Assembly: GCF_900636765.1 (NCBI RefSeq)
Contig: NZ_LR134313.1
Coordinates: 2,046,001 to 2,110,000 of the forward strand
Length of the DNA stretch: 64,000 nucleotides
Origin: Neisseria canis
GTDB lineage: Bacteria; Pseudomonadota; Gammaproteobacteria; Burkholderiales; Neisseriaceae
Direction: 5' to 3'
The notes beneath the pieces are model-generated. The model made no database searches and was not told the origin of the DNA. It worked only from the letters and a program-made list of their open reading frames with translations. The position numbers and the translations under genes are program-made. Below are positions 55,115 through 64,000 of this stretch, piece after piece (position 1 is the first letter of the stretch; each line of letters starts with the position of its first letter).

Positions 55115-56730
55115 GGTTTTTGCTCCGTGCGCGAAAACAGAATCACCGGCACCAAGCCGGTTAACACAATCAACAAAGCCGGCAGGGCGGCATTGGCAAA
55201 CTGGCCTTCTATTGTGAAAGCATAAACACGCACCGCCAGCGTATCCCAATCATAAGGGCGGGTCATCAGCGTGATCGGCATTTCTTTCATCATATCGACA
55301 AAAGCCATCAGCATCCCCGTGCCCAAAGTACCCTTGAGCAACGGCAGATAAATCCGCCGCAACACGCCCGCGCCGTTACAGCCCAAAGAGCGCGCCGCTT
55401 CTGCTTGCGACGGGCTGATGCGCTCCAAACCGGCCTCCACCGAAGCAAACGACACGGCCAAAAAACGGATCACATAAGCTGCCAACATCACGGCCAAAGT
55501 GCCTTTGAATATTCCGGTCACTTCTTCCGACAGCTTCAACCAATCAATCAACACATTGTCCAACCAAGCCACAGGCACAAACACACCCACCGCCAACACC
55601 GTGCCCGGAATGGCATAACCCAAAGTGGCCGCGCGTGCGGAAAACGCGGCAAACCGGCTTTTATCTACCCGCTTAGACAGTGCCAACAGCAAAGCCGCCA
55701 CAGCAGCCAGAAAAGCAGCGGCCATACTTGCCGCAAACGAATGCCAAGCATTTTTCCATAGTGAAGTATTGAAACCGTCGTTAAAAGTTTCATAAGCCCA
55801 AATCAAGAGCTGCACCACAGGAATCACAAAAGCAAATGTCAGGAGCGTGGCGCAATAAGCAAATGCCAGCCATCCCGAAAGTGTCGGCAGCGCCCGGCGT
55901 TTACGGTGATGCGCTCTGCCCGATTGGCTGTAGCGCCGCCCGCCCCTGCTCAACTGCTCCAACACCAGCAATATAAAAACCGCCGTAATCAACAGCGCGG
56001 CCAGCTGTTTGGCGGTTTCCAAAGAATAAAAATCAAACCACGCCTGATAAATGGCCGTGGTGAACGTGTCGTAGCCGAACACGGAAACCGTACCGAAATC
56101 AGACAACACTTCCATCAACACCAACACCGTACCGCCTGCAATCCAAGGGCGCGCCATCGGCAAAGCCACACGGAAAAAAGAGCGTGTAGGCGAAAGCCCT
56201 AATGAAGCGCCGGCCTCCAGCGCACGCTGGCCCATGCTGCCGAACGCATTGCGTGCCAATAAATAAACATAAGGATAAAAAGTAAGGCTCATCACAACTG
56301 CCAAGCCGAAACCGTTGCGGATTTCAGGCAGGCCTTGTTCAAACCCACGGCTTTCCCGAAGCCAAGTGCTGATCGGGCCGGTATAGTCAAACAATCCCAA
56401 TTGGGTAAACGCTAACACATACGCAGGCACGGCCAACGGAAGCATCATCGCCCAAAAAAAGAAACGCCGCATCGGAAAGTCATACATGGCCGTCAACCAA
56501 GCGCATGAAGTGCCCAACACCGCCGTGCCGAAGCCCACGCCCAACACCAGCCAAACCGTATTTTTTACCAGCAAAGGCAATTGAAACTCAAGCAGAAACG
56601 TCCAAATTTCAGCATCAAATGTGCCGAAAGAAGCAACGATCACACCCAGCGGCACAGCGATAGAGCATACGCAAAGCAGCAGCCACAATCGCGGCAGCAG
56701 CAACTTACGGAACGCAGGTTTCATAAGCAT
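55111..56730 (-). CDS. fbpB: Ferric iron ABC transporter permease FbpB
   Basis: The 539-residue protein is a tandem permease with about 12 membrane helices, each half carrying the cytoplasmic EAA loop that docks on FbpC (RALEAGASLGLSPTRSFFRV in the first half; SQAEAARSLGCNGAGVLRRI in the second). This is the layout of FbpB/HitB-type iron permeases. It is encoded leftward and diverges from the fbpA-like gene. The start could be ATG 56730 or 56724; neither has a strong ribosome site. Confidence 0.92.
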   Translation of the reverse strand: MLMKPAFRKLLLPRLWLLLCVCSIAVPLGVIVASFGTFDAEIWTFLLEFQLPLLVKNTVWLVLGVGFGTAVLGTSCAWLTAMYDFPMRRFFFWAMMLPLAVPAYVLAFTQLGLFDYTGPISTWLRESRGFEQGLPEIRNGFGLAVVMSLTFYPYVYLLARNAFGSMGQRALEAGASLGLSPTRSFFRVALPMARPWIAGGTVLVLMEVLSDFGTVSVFGYDTFTTAIYQAWFDFYSLETAKQLAALLITAVFILLVLEQLSRGGRRYSQSGRAHHRKRRALPTLSGWLAFAYCATLLTFAFVIPVVQLLIWAYETFNDGFNTSLWKNAWHSFAASMAAAFLAAVAALLLALSKRVDKSRFAAFSARAATLGYAIPGTVLAVGVFVPVAWLDNVLIDWLKLSEEVTGIFKGTLAVMLAAYVIRFLAVSFASVEAGLERISPSQAEAARSLGCNGAGVLRRIYLPLLKGTLGTGMLMAFVDMMKEMPITLMTRPYDWDTLAVRVYAFTIEGQFANAALPALLIVLTGLVPVILFSRTEQKP

Positions 56731-57013
56731 CCATTAAACACAAACAATAAATAAAGTAACCTTAGAAACCGGCTTCTAAACCGGCCGGATTGAGAACCTA
56801 GTAAGTCAATCAACACATCAACAACAAAGCAACAACGCCGCCATATTGAAATTAAATTGACCGACCAATAAAGACGATGTCATAAACCAATCGCTTAAAT
56901 TACGAAACAACCCGATAAACACACCTGTTATCGGGCAAATCCATAATAAAGCGCGCTATTATCATCAATTTAAAAACATGATGCAATAAAATACATCTTA
57001 CTTCAATAAAAAC

Positions 57014-57032
57014 GATAATTTATATTGTTTGC
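57014..57032. promoter_or_regulatory. Fur-like box at fbpA
   Basis: GATAATTTATATTGTTTGC matches the Fur consensus at 11 of 19 positions with an intact left half (GATAAT). It covers the -35 element of the fbpA promoter, where a repressor would block RNA polymerase. Confidence 0.45.
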
Positions 57033-57053
57033 AAAAACTACTTAACCTATAAT
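57025..57053 (+). promoter_or_regulatory. fbpA promoter
   Basis: TTGTTT (57025-57030) and TATAAT (57048-57053) are separated by exactly 17 bases. The leader to ATG 57138 would be about 78 bases. Confidence 0.7.
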
Positions 57054-57137
57054 GCAAAGCGTTTTAACATCGGTTTTTCAAACCGCCCCATGTGTTTCCA
57101 CACAATCAACTTTAAATTAATACAGAGGAATCAAAAC

Positions 57138-58130
57138 ATGATGAAAAAAGCAATTGCCCTTGCAACTGCCGCAATCATTGCCACCCCCGTATCTGCTGCC
57201 GAGCTGGTGGTTTACTCTTCACGCGCCGACAATCTGCTCAAACCGATTGCCGAAGCCTATCAAAAGAAAACCGGCACCACAGTCAAACTGGTTAACGACA
57301 AAGCCGGCCCTCTGATGGCTAAATTGAAAGCTGAAGGCAGCAACACCCCGGCTGACGTGTTCATCACTGTAGACGGCGGCAACTTATGGCAAGCCACCCA
57401 AATGGGCTTGCTGCGCCCCATCGATTCGGCCACACTGAAAGCCAACATCCCTTCCCACTTGCGCGACCCGAAAAACCAATGGTACGGCCTGTCTGTCCGC
57501 GCACGCACCATTTTCTACAACACACAAAAAGTGAAGCCTGCCGAGCTTTCCACTTATGCCGCGCTGGCCGACCCGAAATGGAAAGGCCGCCTCTGCCTGC
57601 GCACTTCCGACAACGTGTATAACCAATCCCTCGTAGGCACAATGCTTGCCAACCAAGGCGCACAAAAAACCGCCCAAACCGTTAAAGGCTGGGTGAGCAA
57701 CTTGGCTGCCGAACCGTTTGCCAACGACACCGCCATGCTTGAAGCCATCGGTGCCGGCCGCTGCGACGTGGGTATCGCCAATACTTACTACTACGGCCGT
57801 TTGATGGACAAACAACCCAACCTGCCGATCGGCATCTTCTTCGCCGACCAGCAAGGTAAAGGCACGCATGTCAACGTATCCGGTGCAGGCGTAGTGAAAC
57901 ACAGCAAAAAAGCAGCCGAAGCCCAAAAATTTATCGAATGGCTCAGCAGCAGCGATGCACAAAACCTTTTCGCCGACCTGAATCACGAATATCCGGCCAA
58001 TCCTAAAGTAAGCCCTGATCCTAAAGTGGCTAAATGGGGTAAATTCAAACAAGACGTGATTAACGTATCCGTTGCCGGCAGTAACCAGAAAAAAGCTGTT
58101 ATGCTGATGAAGCAAGCAGGTTACAAATAA
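57138..58130 (+). CDS. fbpA: Ferric iron ABC transporter substrate-binding protein, FbpA-like (atypical class)
   Basis: The 330-residue precursor has a signal peptide ([20 protein letters not shown]) and a periplasmic iron-binding fold. The Tyr cluster 217-219 (NTYYYGRL) should bind Fe(III), and Tyr161 may add. The start [11 protein letters not shown] lacks the His that follows YNGQ in classic neisserial FbpA, and the segment [11 protein letters not shown] lacks its Glu. This places it with the FutA/Mannheimia/Campylobacter type rather than the gonococcal transferrin-like FbpA. ATG 57138 is chosen after GAGGAA; the frame opens earlier at 57090. It diverges from fbpB-fbpC. Confidence 0.88.
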   Translation: MMKKAIALATAAIIATPVSAAELVVYSSRADNLLKPIAEAYQKKTGTTVKLVNDKAGPLMAKLKAEGSNTPADVFITVDGGNLWQATQMGLLRPIDSATLKANIPSHLRDPKNQWYGLSVRARTIFYNTQKVKPAELSTYAALADPKWKGRLCLRTSDNVYNQSLVGTMLANQGAQKTAQTVKGWVSNLAAEPFANDTAMLEAIGAGRCDVGIANTYYYGRLMDKQPNLPIGIFFADQQGKGTHVNVSGAGVVKHSKKAAEAQKFIEWLSSSDAQNLFADLNHEYPANPKVSPDPKVAKWGKFKQDVINVSVAGSNQKKAVMLMKQAGYK

Positions 58131-58153
58131 CCGCTTTCAGCAAAAGCAAACAC

Positions 58154-58186
58154 AATGCCTGTCTGAAACTTTTTCAGACAGGCATT
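58154..58186 (+). terminator. Uptake-sequence terminator after fbpA
   Basis: The arms 58154-58168 and 58172-58186 are 15-base complements with DUS cores. Confidence 0.8.
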
Positions 58187-58287
58187 TATCATGATCCGAC
58201 CAAACAACTTACATATTCCATATTCGGTAACAACAAGCTGCAAGCTTTTCCAAACCGGCCCGATACACCCTTCCTTCAACGCATCTC

Positions 58288-59106
58288 CTAGAAACGGCGC
58301 TTCAAATTACATGCCTGCATAATACTTACCGCCAGCTCCTCTACAGACTTATGCGTGGTATTGGTATACGCAATATTATGGCGGCGGAACATCGCCTGCG
58401 CATCATTCACCTCGCTCTTACAAGTGTTGATATTGGAATACTTGGAATCAGGGCGGCGCTCCTGGCGGATTTCCTGCAAACGCTCCGGCTGGATGGTCAA
58501 ACCGAACAATTTATTTTTAAACGGCTTAACCATACGCGGCAAATCCGTAGTCTCCAAATCATCAGGCGTGAGCGGATAATTGGCGGCACGGATACCGTAT
58601 TGCAGGGCAAGATACAGACAAGTCGGCGTTTTACCGCTGCGTGACACGCCCATCAAAATCACATCGGCCGTTTCCAAATCTTTCGCACTAATGCCATCAT
58701 CATGATTCAAAGAAAAGTTGACCGCCTCCATGCGCGCATCGTAACGGTCAGTATCGGTAATACTGTGGAGTTTTCCGATTGAATTGCGCGCTTTCACGCC
58801 CAGCTCTTTTTCCAAAAGATGCAGGAAAGCATCAAAAAAGCTCAAATTCAAACCCACGCTGCTTTGCACGATTTTGCGAATATCCGGATCAATAATACTG
58901 GTAAACACCAGCGGGCGTTGCACTTCCTGCTCCGCCGAATTATTGATAATCTGCACCATCGCATGTGCTTTTTCCACCGTATCGACAAACGGATAAGTCA
59001 CTCTCTTAAACTGCACTCCTTCAAATTGGTCAAGCAATGCTTCACCCATACTTTCAGAAGTCAAACCGGTTCTATCGGATATAAAAAATGCTCGGCGGCG
59101 CGACAT
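58288..59106 (-). CDS. ppsR: PEP synthetase regulatory protein (bifunctional kinase/phosphorylase)
   Basis: The 272-residue protein matches the DUF299/PSRP family: AFFISDRTGLTSESMGEALL at the start, the P-loop GVSRSGKTPTCLYLALQYG, and GLTIQPERLQEIRQER. It controls PEP synthase by ADP-dependent phosphorylation and Pi-dependent dephosphorylation of a Thr next to the catalytic His. It diverges from ppsA, its target. ATG 59106 is selected because it follows AGAGAGAAAAG and gives the family start; 59139 is an extended frame. Confidence 0.93.
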   Translation of the reverse strand: MSRRRAFFISDRTGLTSESMGEALLDQFEGVQFKRVTYPFVDTVEKAHAMVQIINNSAEQEVQRPLVFTSIIDPDIRKIVQSSVGLNLSFFDAFLHLLEKELGVKARNSIGKLHSITDTDRYDARMEAVNFSLNHDDGISAKDLETADVILMGVSRSGKTPTCLYLALQYGIRAANYPLTPDDLETTDLPRMVKPFKNKLFGLTIQPERLQEIRQERRPDSKYSNINTCKSEVNDAQAMFRRHNIAYTNTTHKSVEELAVSIMQACNLKRRF

Positions 59107-59539
59107 ACTTTTCTCTCTTTGAAATAACTGGTTAATCAAACTTTATAAAGCAGAAATCATAGCAACCCCGAGCATTTATTGGAAGCACATTTAACCATGC
59201 TACATCAAATTACAACGCTTCATTTCCCACCGTAAAATAAAAACAAAATTTCAAAAATAAAAAAAAATTAAAACAATAAACCAATAACCTTGCTTTTCAA
59301 ATCACCAAAAACAGCTGTTAATTTATTCATAAGCGCCTATTTTACAAAGAATTACATGCATTGTAACAAAAGATATTATTAAGTTTCATGCGTTTATCCA
59401 AAGCATTTTCCGCAATATTGCAATGCCGGCAAAAACCGCCGCTCATTTAAAAAAACATGACACAATCCGATGGACTGGTTAGAATGGCGCGGCAAAAGAT
59501 TTAATTTCTCTTTTAACCCCTGCAATTGGATTAGAAACA
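59107..59539. other. AT-rich intergenic region between ppsR and ppsA
   Basis: This gap of 433 bases must hold both promoters. It has long A-rich tracts (about 59235-59280) that probably bend DNA. No operator or gene was recognised. Confidence 0.6.
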
Positions 59540-61927
59540 ATGTCTTCAAATTACGTTATCTGGTTTGAAAACCTGCGTATGACCGACGTGGAAAGCGTCG
59601 GCGGTAAAAATGCTTCTTTGGGCGAAATGATCAGTCAGCTCACTGAAAAAGGCGTCCGCGTACCCGGCGGTTTCGCCACAACTGCCGATGCTTATCGCGC
59701 CTTCTTGGCACACAACGGTTTGAACGAACGCATTTCTGCCGCTTTGGCTACTTTGGATGTAGAAGATGTAACCGAATTGGCACGGGTAGGTAAAGATATC
59801 CGCCAATGGATTTTGGATACACCTTTCCCCGAGCAATTGGATCAAGAAATTGAAACAGCATGGAACAAAATGGTAGCCGATGCCGGCACCGACCAAATTT
59901 CCGTAGCCGTTCGCTCTTCTGCCACTGCAGAAGACTTGCCTGACGCATCCTTTGCCGGTCAACAAGAAACATTCTTGAATATCAACGGCTTGGAAAACGT
60001 GAAAGAAGCAATGCATCATGTATTCGCCTCTCTTTACAATGACCGCGCCATTTCTTACCGTGTGCACAAAGGTTTTGCACATGACATCGTTGCGTTATCC
60101 GCCGGTGTTCAACGCATGGTTCGTTCAGACAGCGGTGCAGCCGGTGTGATGTTCTCTATCGACACAGAATCCGGTTTTGAAGACGTTGTATTCGTTACTT
60201 CATCATACGGCTTGGGCGAAACCGTAGTACAAGGTGCGGTAAACCCCGACGAATTCTACGTTCACAAGCCTACTCTGAAAGCCGGCAAACCCGCTATCCT
60301 GCGCAAAACCATGGGCTCCAAGCTCATTAAAATGACATTTACCGACAGCGCGCAAGCCGGTAAATCGGTACAAACTGTCAACGTACCTGAAGCAGACCGC
60401 AAACAATTCTCGATTACCAACGACGAAATCACCGAATTGGCCAAATACGCTCTGATTATCGAAGAGCACTACGGCCGCCCGATGGATATCGAATGGGGTC
60501 GCGACGGTTTGGACGGCAAGCTGTACATTCTGCAAGCCCGCCCGGAAACCGTTAAATCCCAAGAAGCCGACAACCGCGTATTGCGCCGCTACAACATCAG
60601 CAATAAAGGCGAAGTGTTGTGCGAAGGCCGCGCAATCGGCCAAAAAGTAGGCCAAGGTAAAATACGCCTGGTGAAAGACGCTTCTCAAATGGATATCGTT
60701 CAAGCCGGCGATATTTTAGTTACCGATATGACCGACCCGGATTGGGAACCGGTTATGAAGCGCGCCGCAGCAATTGTTACCAACCGCGGCGGCCGTACTT
60801 GCCACGCTGCCATCATCGCGCGCGAATTGGGCATTCCGGCCGTTGTAGGTTGCGGCAACGCATCCGAAGTATTGAGCGAAGGCCAAGAAGTTACGGTATC
60901 TTGCGCCGAAGGCGATACAGGCGTGATCTATTCGGGCTTGGCCAATGTTGAAGTGAATGAAATTCCGCTCGACAACATGCCGGAATCGCCTACCAAAATC
61001 ATGATGAACGTGGGCAACCCAGAATTGGCATTCTCTTTCTCCAACCTGCCTAGCGAAGGTATCGGCTTGGCGCGCATGGAATTCATCATCAACCGCCAAA
61101 TCGGCATCCACCCGAAAGCCCTGTTGGAGTTCGACAGCCAAGATGCCGATATTAAAGAAGAAATCACCGAGCGCATTGCCGGCTATGCTTCTCCGGTTGA
61201 CTTCTATGTAGATAAAATTGCAGAAGGCGTTGCCACACTGGCTGCTTCGGTTTATCCGCGCAAAGTTATTGTGCGCATGTCCGATTTCAAATCAAACGAA
61301 TATGCAGGATTGGTTGGCGGCAACCGTTACGAGCCGCACGAAGAAAACCCGATGCTGGGCTTCCGCGGTGCTGCGCGTTATGTGTCTGATGATTTCAAAG
61401 AATGTTTTGCTTTGGAATGTAAGGCATTGAAATATGTGCGCGATGAAATGGGTCTGACCAATGTGGAAATCATGATTCCGTTTGTCCGCACTTTGGCAGA
61501 AGCCGAGCTGGTAATCAAGGCCTTGAAAGAAAACGGCTTGGAGCGCGGCAAAAACGGCTTGCGTTTGATCATGATGTGTGAAGTTCCGAGCAATGCCTTG
61601 CTGGCCGAACAATTCCTGCAATATTTCGACGGCTTCTCAATCGGTTCCAACGATATGACCCAATTGACTTTGGGTGTGGACCGCGACAGCGGCGGCCCGA
61701 TTGCTGCCACTTTCGATGAGCGCAATGCTGCTGTGAAAGTGATGTTGCACTTGGCTATCTCTGCCTGCCGCAAACACAACAAATATGTGGGCATCTGCGG
61801 TCAAGGCCCTTCCGACCACAAAGATTTTGCCAAATGGTTAGTTGAAGAAGGCATCGGAAGCGTGTCGCTGAACCCCGATACCGTAATCGAAACTTGGCTG
61901 TATCTGGCAAACGAACTGAAGAAATAA
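59540..61927 (+). CDS. ppsA: Phosphoenolpyruvate synthase
   Basis: The 795-residue enzyme has the N-terminal nucleotide-binding domain ([12 protein letters not shown], then [20 protein letters not shown]), the phosphohistidine domain with [20 protein letters not shown] (catalytic His, target Thr before the Cys) and the C-terminal PEP/pyruvate barrel ending ICGQGPSDH. It converts pyruvate and ATP to PEP for gluconeogenesis, fitting the lactate dehydrogenase and acetate carrier in this window. The ribosome site is weak (GGAT eight bases before ATG). ppsR diverges upstream. Confidence 0.96.
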   Translation: MSSNYVIWFENLRMTDVESVGGKNASLGEMISQLTEKGVRVPGGFATTADAYRAFLAHNGLNERISAALATLDVEDVTELARVGKDIRQWILDTPFPEQLDQEIETAWNKMVADAGTDQISVAVRSSATAEDLPDASFAGQQETFLNINGLENVKEAMHHVFASLYNDRAISYRVHKGFAHDIVALSAGVQRMVRSDSGAAGVMFSIDTESGFEDVVFVTSSYGLGETVVQGAVNPDEFYVHKPTLKAGKPAILRKTMGSKLIKMTFTDSAQAGKSVQTVNVPEADRKQFSITNDEITELAKYALIIEEHYGRPMDIEWGRDGLDGKLYILQARPETVKSQEADNRVLRRYNISNKGEVLCEGRAIGQKVGQGKIRLVKDASQMDIVQAGDILVTDMTDPDWEPVMKRAAAIVTNRGGRTCHAAIIARELGIPAVVGCGNASEVLSEGQEVTVSCAEGDTGVIYSGLANVEVNEIPLDNMPESPTKIMMNVGNPELAFSFSNLPSEGIGLARMEFIINRQIGIHPKALLEFDSQDADIKEEITERIAGYASPVDFYVDKIAEGVATLAASVYPRKVIVRMSDFKSNEYAGLVGGNRYEPHEENPMLGFRGAARYVSDDFKECFALECKALKYVRDEMGLTNVEIMIPFVRTLAEAELVIKALKENGLERGKNGLRLIMMCEVPSNALLAEQFLQYFDGFSIGSNDMTQLTLGVDRDSGGPIAATFDERNAAVKVMLHLAISACRKHNKYVGICGQGPSDHKDFAKWLVEEGIGSVSLNPDTVIETWLYLANELKK

Positions 61928-61938
61928 TGCCTGTCTGG

Positions 61939-61971
61939 AAAACGCTGCTTAAAATTAAGCAGCGTTTTTTT
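61939..61971 (+). terminator. Rho-independent terminator after ppsA
   Basis: The arms AAAACGCTGCTT (61939-61950) and AAGCAGCGTTTT (61957-61968) are complements followed by seven T. Degenerate uptake sequences (TGCCTGTCTGGA before and TTCAGACAAGCA after) enclose it. Confidence 0.88.
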
Positions 61972-62009
61972 ATTCCGTTTTTCAGACAAGCATTTATCTG
62001 ACAAACCAC

Positions 62010-62153
62010 CTTATTTTTAATACAAGGCAGCAAGCCGAAAACAGTACAGGTAGTACGGGACTGATTTTGTTACTGCTTCAGCAGCTTACAAAATCGTTCT
62101 CTTTGAGCTAAGGCGCAGCAACGCCATAGTAAAAGTTAAGTTGATTAACTATA
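62010..62153. repeat. Correia-type repeat element, left-truncated copy
   Basis: From about TATTTTTAATACAAGGCAGC onward this copy follows the element at 795-952 with few changes, ending in TTGATTAACTATA. The left terminal repeat is lost or replaced. It lies between the ppsA terminator and lemA, so it may shape the lemA leader or promoter. Confidence 0.8.
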
Positions 62154-62318
62154 TTCCAACCATACCAACAACACCCAAACAAAACCGTTCAAACAACCCT
62201 CGGTTTTACAGCGGCGCTCTTTCCTATATACTGATTTCATTTTCAGGCCGCCAAAATTTCAAACGCTTTATGTCAAACGACTGCGACCTGAACCTTTTTA
62301 AGCTCACGGAGACATCAC

Positions 62319-62909
62319 ATGTTTAAAAAATGGCTGGCTACTTTAGCCCTCATCACCTCTATGTTTGCCCTAAGTGGCTGCGGCTATAACACCATGCAAA
62401 CCCAAGACGAAGCAGCCAACGCGGCTTGGTCGGAAGTGTTAAACCAATACCAGCGCCGCGCCGATTTGATTCCCAATTTGGTAAACACCGTTAAAGGCTA
62501 TGCCAAGCACGAAGAAGAAGTATTCACCCGCGTTACCGAAGCCCGTAGCAAAGTCGGCAGCATGCAGATGACTGAGGAAGATGCTACCGATCCGGAAAAA
62601 GTGAAGCAATATCAGCAAGCCCAAGGCGAATTGAGCAGCGCTTTATCGCGCCTTTTGGTGGTTTCCGAAAACTATCCGCAATTGAAAGCCGACCAAAACT
62701 TCCGCGATTTGCAAGCCCAGCTTGAAGGCACGGAAAACCGCATTTCCCTTGCTCGCAACAATTACATCAAATCGGTGCAAACCTATAACACCACCATCCG
62801 CCAGTTCCCGCAAAACCTTACGGCAAAAATCTTCGGCATGAAAACCCGTGCCAACTTTACCGTAGAAAACGAAGCAGCCGTATCAACTGCGCCTAAAGTA
62901 CAGTTTTAA
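62319..62909 (+). CDS. lemA: LemA-family protein
   Basis: The 196-residue protein has a lipoprotein-like start (MFKKWLATLALITSMFALSG followed by Cys21, lipobox LSGC) and the LemA helical domain, with NQYQRRADLIPNLVNTVKGY and LARNNYIKSVQTYNTTIRQF. LemA proteins are membrane-anchored four-helix proteins of unclear role. GGAG precedes the start. Two TPM-domain genes follow in the same direction, the common lemA-ygcG arrangement, so they probably work together at the envelope. Confidence 0.92.
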   Translation: MFKKWLATLALITSMFALSGCGYNTMQTQDEAANAAWSEVLNQYQRRADLIPNLVNTVKGYAKHEEEVFTRVTEARSKVGSMQMTEEDATDPEKVKQYQQAQGELSSALSRLLVVSENYPQLKADQNFRDLQAQLEGTENRISLARNNYIKSVQTYNTTIRQFPQNLTAKIFGMKTRANFTVENEAAVSTAPKVQF

Positions 62910-62959
62910 TTCCTCAGGCAGAACAAGCAGCCGCTGTTCTGCCCTTATCTTTCCACCTT

Positions 62960-62971
62960 TTCAGACAGGCA
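62960..62971 (-). repeat. Single uptake sequence between lemA and the TPM gene
   Basis: This is an exact TTCAGACAGGCA inside the operon. Confidence 0.85.
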
Positions 62972-63000
62972 TCGTTTGAAAGCCAAGTAAAAGGAAAGCC

Positions 63001-63909
63001 ATGTTGTCTCTAACGCACCGCTTGGGCGCATCGATAGCCATGCTGCTTTGCAGCATTTGGCTGTTTGCCGCCGAACTGGCAAGCGTTCCGCCGCTTACCG
63101 CACCGGTAATGGATACGGCTCAGATGATGGAGCCGAAAGCCCGCGAAGGGCTAAATCAGCATTTACTGCAATACAGCCGCGAAAAAGGCAGCCAGATCGT
63201 TATCCTTACCGTTCCGGCCATTGAGCCGGAAACGCCGTTTGACTATTCGGCGCGCGTGATGGAGCAATGGAAACTCGGCAGAGCAAACGTCAGCGACGGC
63301 GTGCTGCTGCTTCTGGTGAGGGATGAACGCAAAACGCATCTCGCCGTAGGCAGAGGTTTAGAAGGCGCGATTCCCGATGTGTATGCAAAAAGAATTTTGG
63401 AAGACGTTTTGCGGCCTTATTTGCGTAACGGGCAAGTTGACCAAGGCATTTTTGCAGCCACGGCACAGCTTGAAAAACTGATTGCCGGCGAAAAGCTGCC
63501 CGAAGCAGCACAGCCCGATGAAAACCGTGACGAGGGTTTTGGCGAAAGCTTTATTATTCTTTTGCTGATACCTTTCTTTGCCGGAGGATTTCTAAAAGCC
63601 ATTTTCGGGCGCACGCTCGGCAGCCTGTTCACTGGCGGCGTGATGTTCGGCGCAACCATGCTGTTTGGTTGGAGCGTAGTTATTGCAATTATTGCCGCAC
63701 TCGCAGGCACCCTTTTATCCTTCATTATCGGCTCGACTGCCTTCATTTCCGGCGGAGGGGGCGGTAGAGGCGGCTTCGGAGGCGGTTTTGGCGGTGGCGG
63801 TTGGAGTGGTGGCGGCGGCCTCGGAGGGGGCGGAAGCTTCGGTAGCGGAGGCGGTTTTAGCGGCGGTGGCGGCAGCTTCGGCGGCGGCGGCGCATCAGGA
63901 GGCTGGTAA
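63001..63909 (+). CDS. TPM-domain membrane protein with Gly-rich tail (YgcG family)
   Basis: The 302-residue protein has a signal or anchor segment (about 8-25), a TPM domain (about 30-165; TAPVMDTAQMMEPKAREGLN, then DGVLLLLVRDERKTHLAVGR and LEGAIPD), two or three membrane helices (about 180-245) and a Gly/Ser-rich tail (GGFGGGFGGGGWSGGGG). TPM domains are small periplasmic folds found in YgcG and in plant photosystem-repair phosphatases; the bacterial function is unknown. Its stop overlaps the next start (TAATG). It belongs to the lemA operon. Confidence 0.88.
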   Translation: MLSLTHRLGASIAMLLCSIWLFAAELASVPPLTAPVMDTAQMMEPKAREGLNQHLLQYSREKGSQIVILTVPAIEPETPFDYSARVMEQWKLGRANVSDGVLLLLVRDERKTHLAVGRGLEGAIPDVYAKRILEDVLRPYLRNGQVDQGIFAATAQLEKLIAGEKLPEAAQPDENRDEGFGESFIILLLIPFFAGGFLKAIFGRTLGSLFTGGVMFGATMLFGWSVVIAIIAALAGTLLSFIIGSTAFISGGGGGRGGFGGGFGGGGWSGGGGLGGGGSFGSGGGFSGGGGSFGGGGASGGW

Positions 63910-64000
63910 TGGAACAGAATAGATTCAAACGCTTATGGCAACACTGGCTGCACCCGCGCCAACGTGTGGAACGCTATTTTCCAACTCATGATTTAAAACG
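63909..64000 (+). CDS. Start of a further gene, probably TPM-domain protein (cut by window end)
   Basis: The ATG at 63909 overlaps the stop of the preceding gene. The 30 visible residues (MEQNRFKRLWQHWLHPRQRV, then ERYFPTHDLK) resemble the N-terminus of the second, soluble TPM-domain protein often encoded after lemA and ygcG. Too little is present for a firm call. Confidence 0.6.
   Translation, partial: MEQNRFKRLWQHWLHPRQRVERYFPTHDLK

Larger units (their letters stand above)
56731..57137. other. Divergent control region, fbpB-fbpC versus fbpA
   Basis: This gap of 407 bases contains the fbpA promoter (57025-57053) with an overlapping Fur-like box, and several AT-rich tracts. The promoter of fbpB was not identified. 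No gene is seen. Confidence 0.65.

Overview
The window is a chromosomal segment from a Neisseria-like member of the Neisseriaceae. The strongest evidence is the DNA uptake sequence: the 12-mer TGCCTGTCTGAA (or its complement) occurs about fifty times by eye, usually as inverted pairs acting as terminators. This is the TG-wadDUS dialect described for Neisseria wadsworthii and N. shayeganii, not the ATGCCGTCTGAA of meningococci and gonococci. LtgA, HisZ, ParE and IscR, the purF-cvpA-SPOR-folC order and Correia-type repeats also fit Neisseria. Species assignment is inference.

Layout. 1-5.5 kb: end of mpl, an intergenic region with two different miniature repeats, a secreted small protein, ybiT, lptE-holA and a membrane protein. 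5.5-7.9 kb: insertion sequences, namely one complete IS30-type element, a decayed IS1106-like fragment and a decayed IS481-like element. 7.9-13.6 kb: an accessory locus with a large TonB-dependent receptor diverging from a secreted hemophilin-like protein and its Slam outer-membrane exporter. 13.7-24.8 kb: parE, a GNAT protein, ribokinase, serS, an FKBP lipoprotein, bfd, an aldehyde dehydrogenase, a YwqK-like protein, ppiD and proQ. 25.1-28.8 kb: an iscR-iscS-iscU-iscA operon carrying two extra genes. 29-39.6 kb: lldD, hisZ-purA, tatD, a truncated MFS gene, an MscS channel with nudB, an EEP-family protein and trpG-trpD. 39.8-47.7 kb, leftward: purF, cvpA, a repeat-rich SPOR protein, folC, a ygfX-like gene, an acidic protein, actP and yjcH. 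48-53.8 kb: a LysR regulator, dnaX, ybaB and ltgA. 54-58.1 kb: an iron ABC transporter split into divergent fbpB-fbpC and fbpA. 58.3-64 kb: ppsR and ppsA diverging, then lemA and two TPM-domain genes, the last cut by the window end.

How the genes fit together. Iron and haem are the main theme: the hemophore/Slam/receptor locus, the ferric ABC transporter, Bfd and the Isc system. Fur-like sequences lie in the divergent promoter of the hemophore locus and over the fbpA promoter, and a good type 1 IscR site lies upstream of iscR. Lactate (lldD), acetate (actP) and pyruvate-to-PEP (ppsA/ppsR) genes suggest growth on organic acids.

The most interesting items are the hemophilin-Slam-receptor locus (a type XI secretion module) with a receptor loop of about 216 residues; a complete programmed -1 frameshift signal in dnaX; Correia-type repeats with altered ends; two foreign-dialect uptake motifs in parE; and the divergent fbp genes with an atypical FbpA. 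No rRNA, tRNA or CRISPR array was seen.
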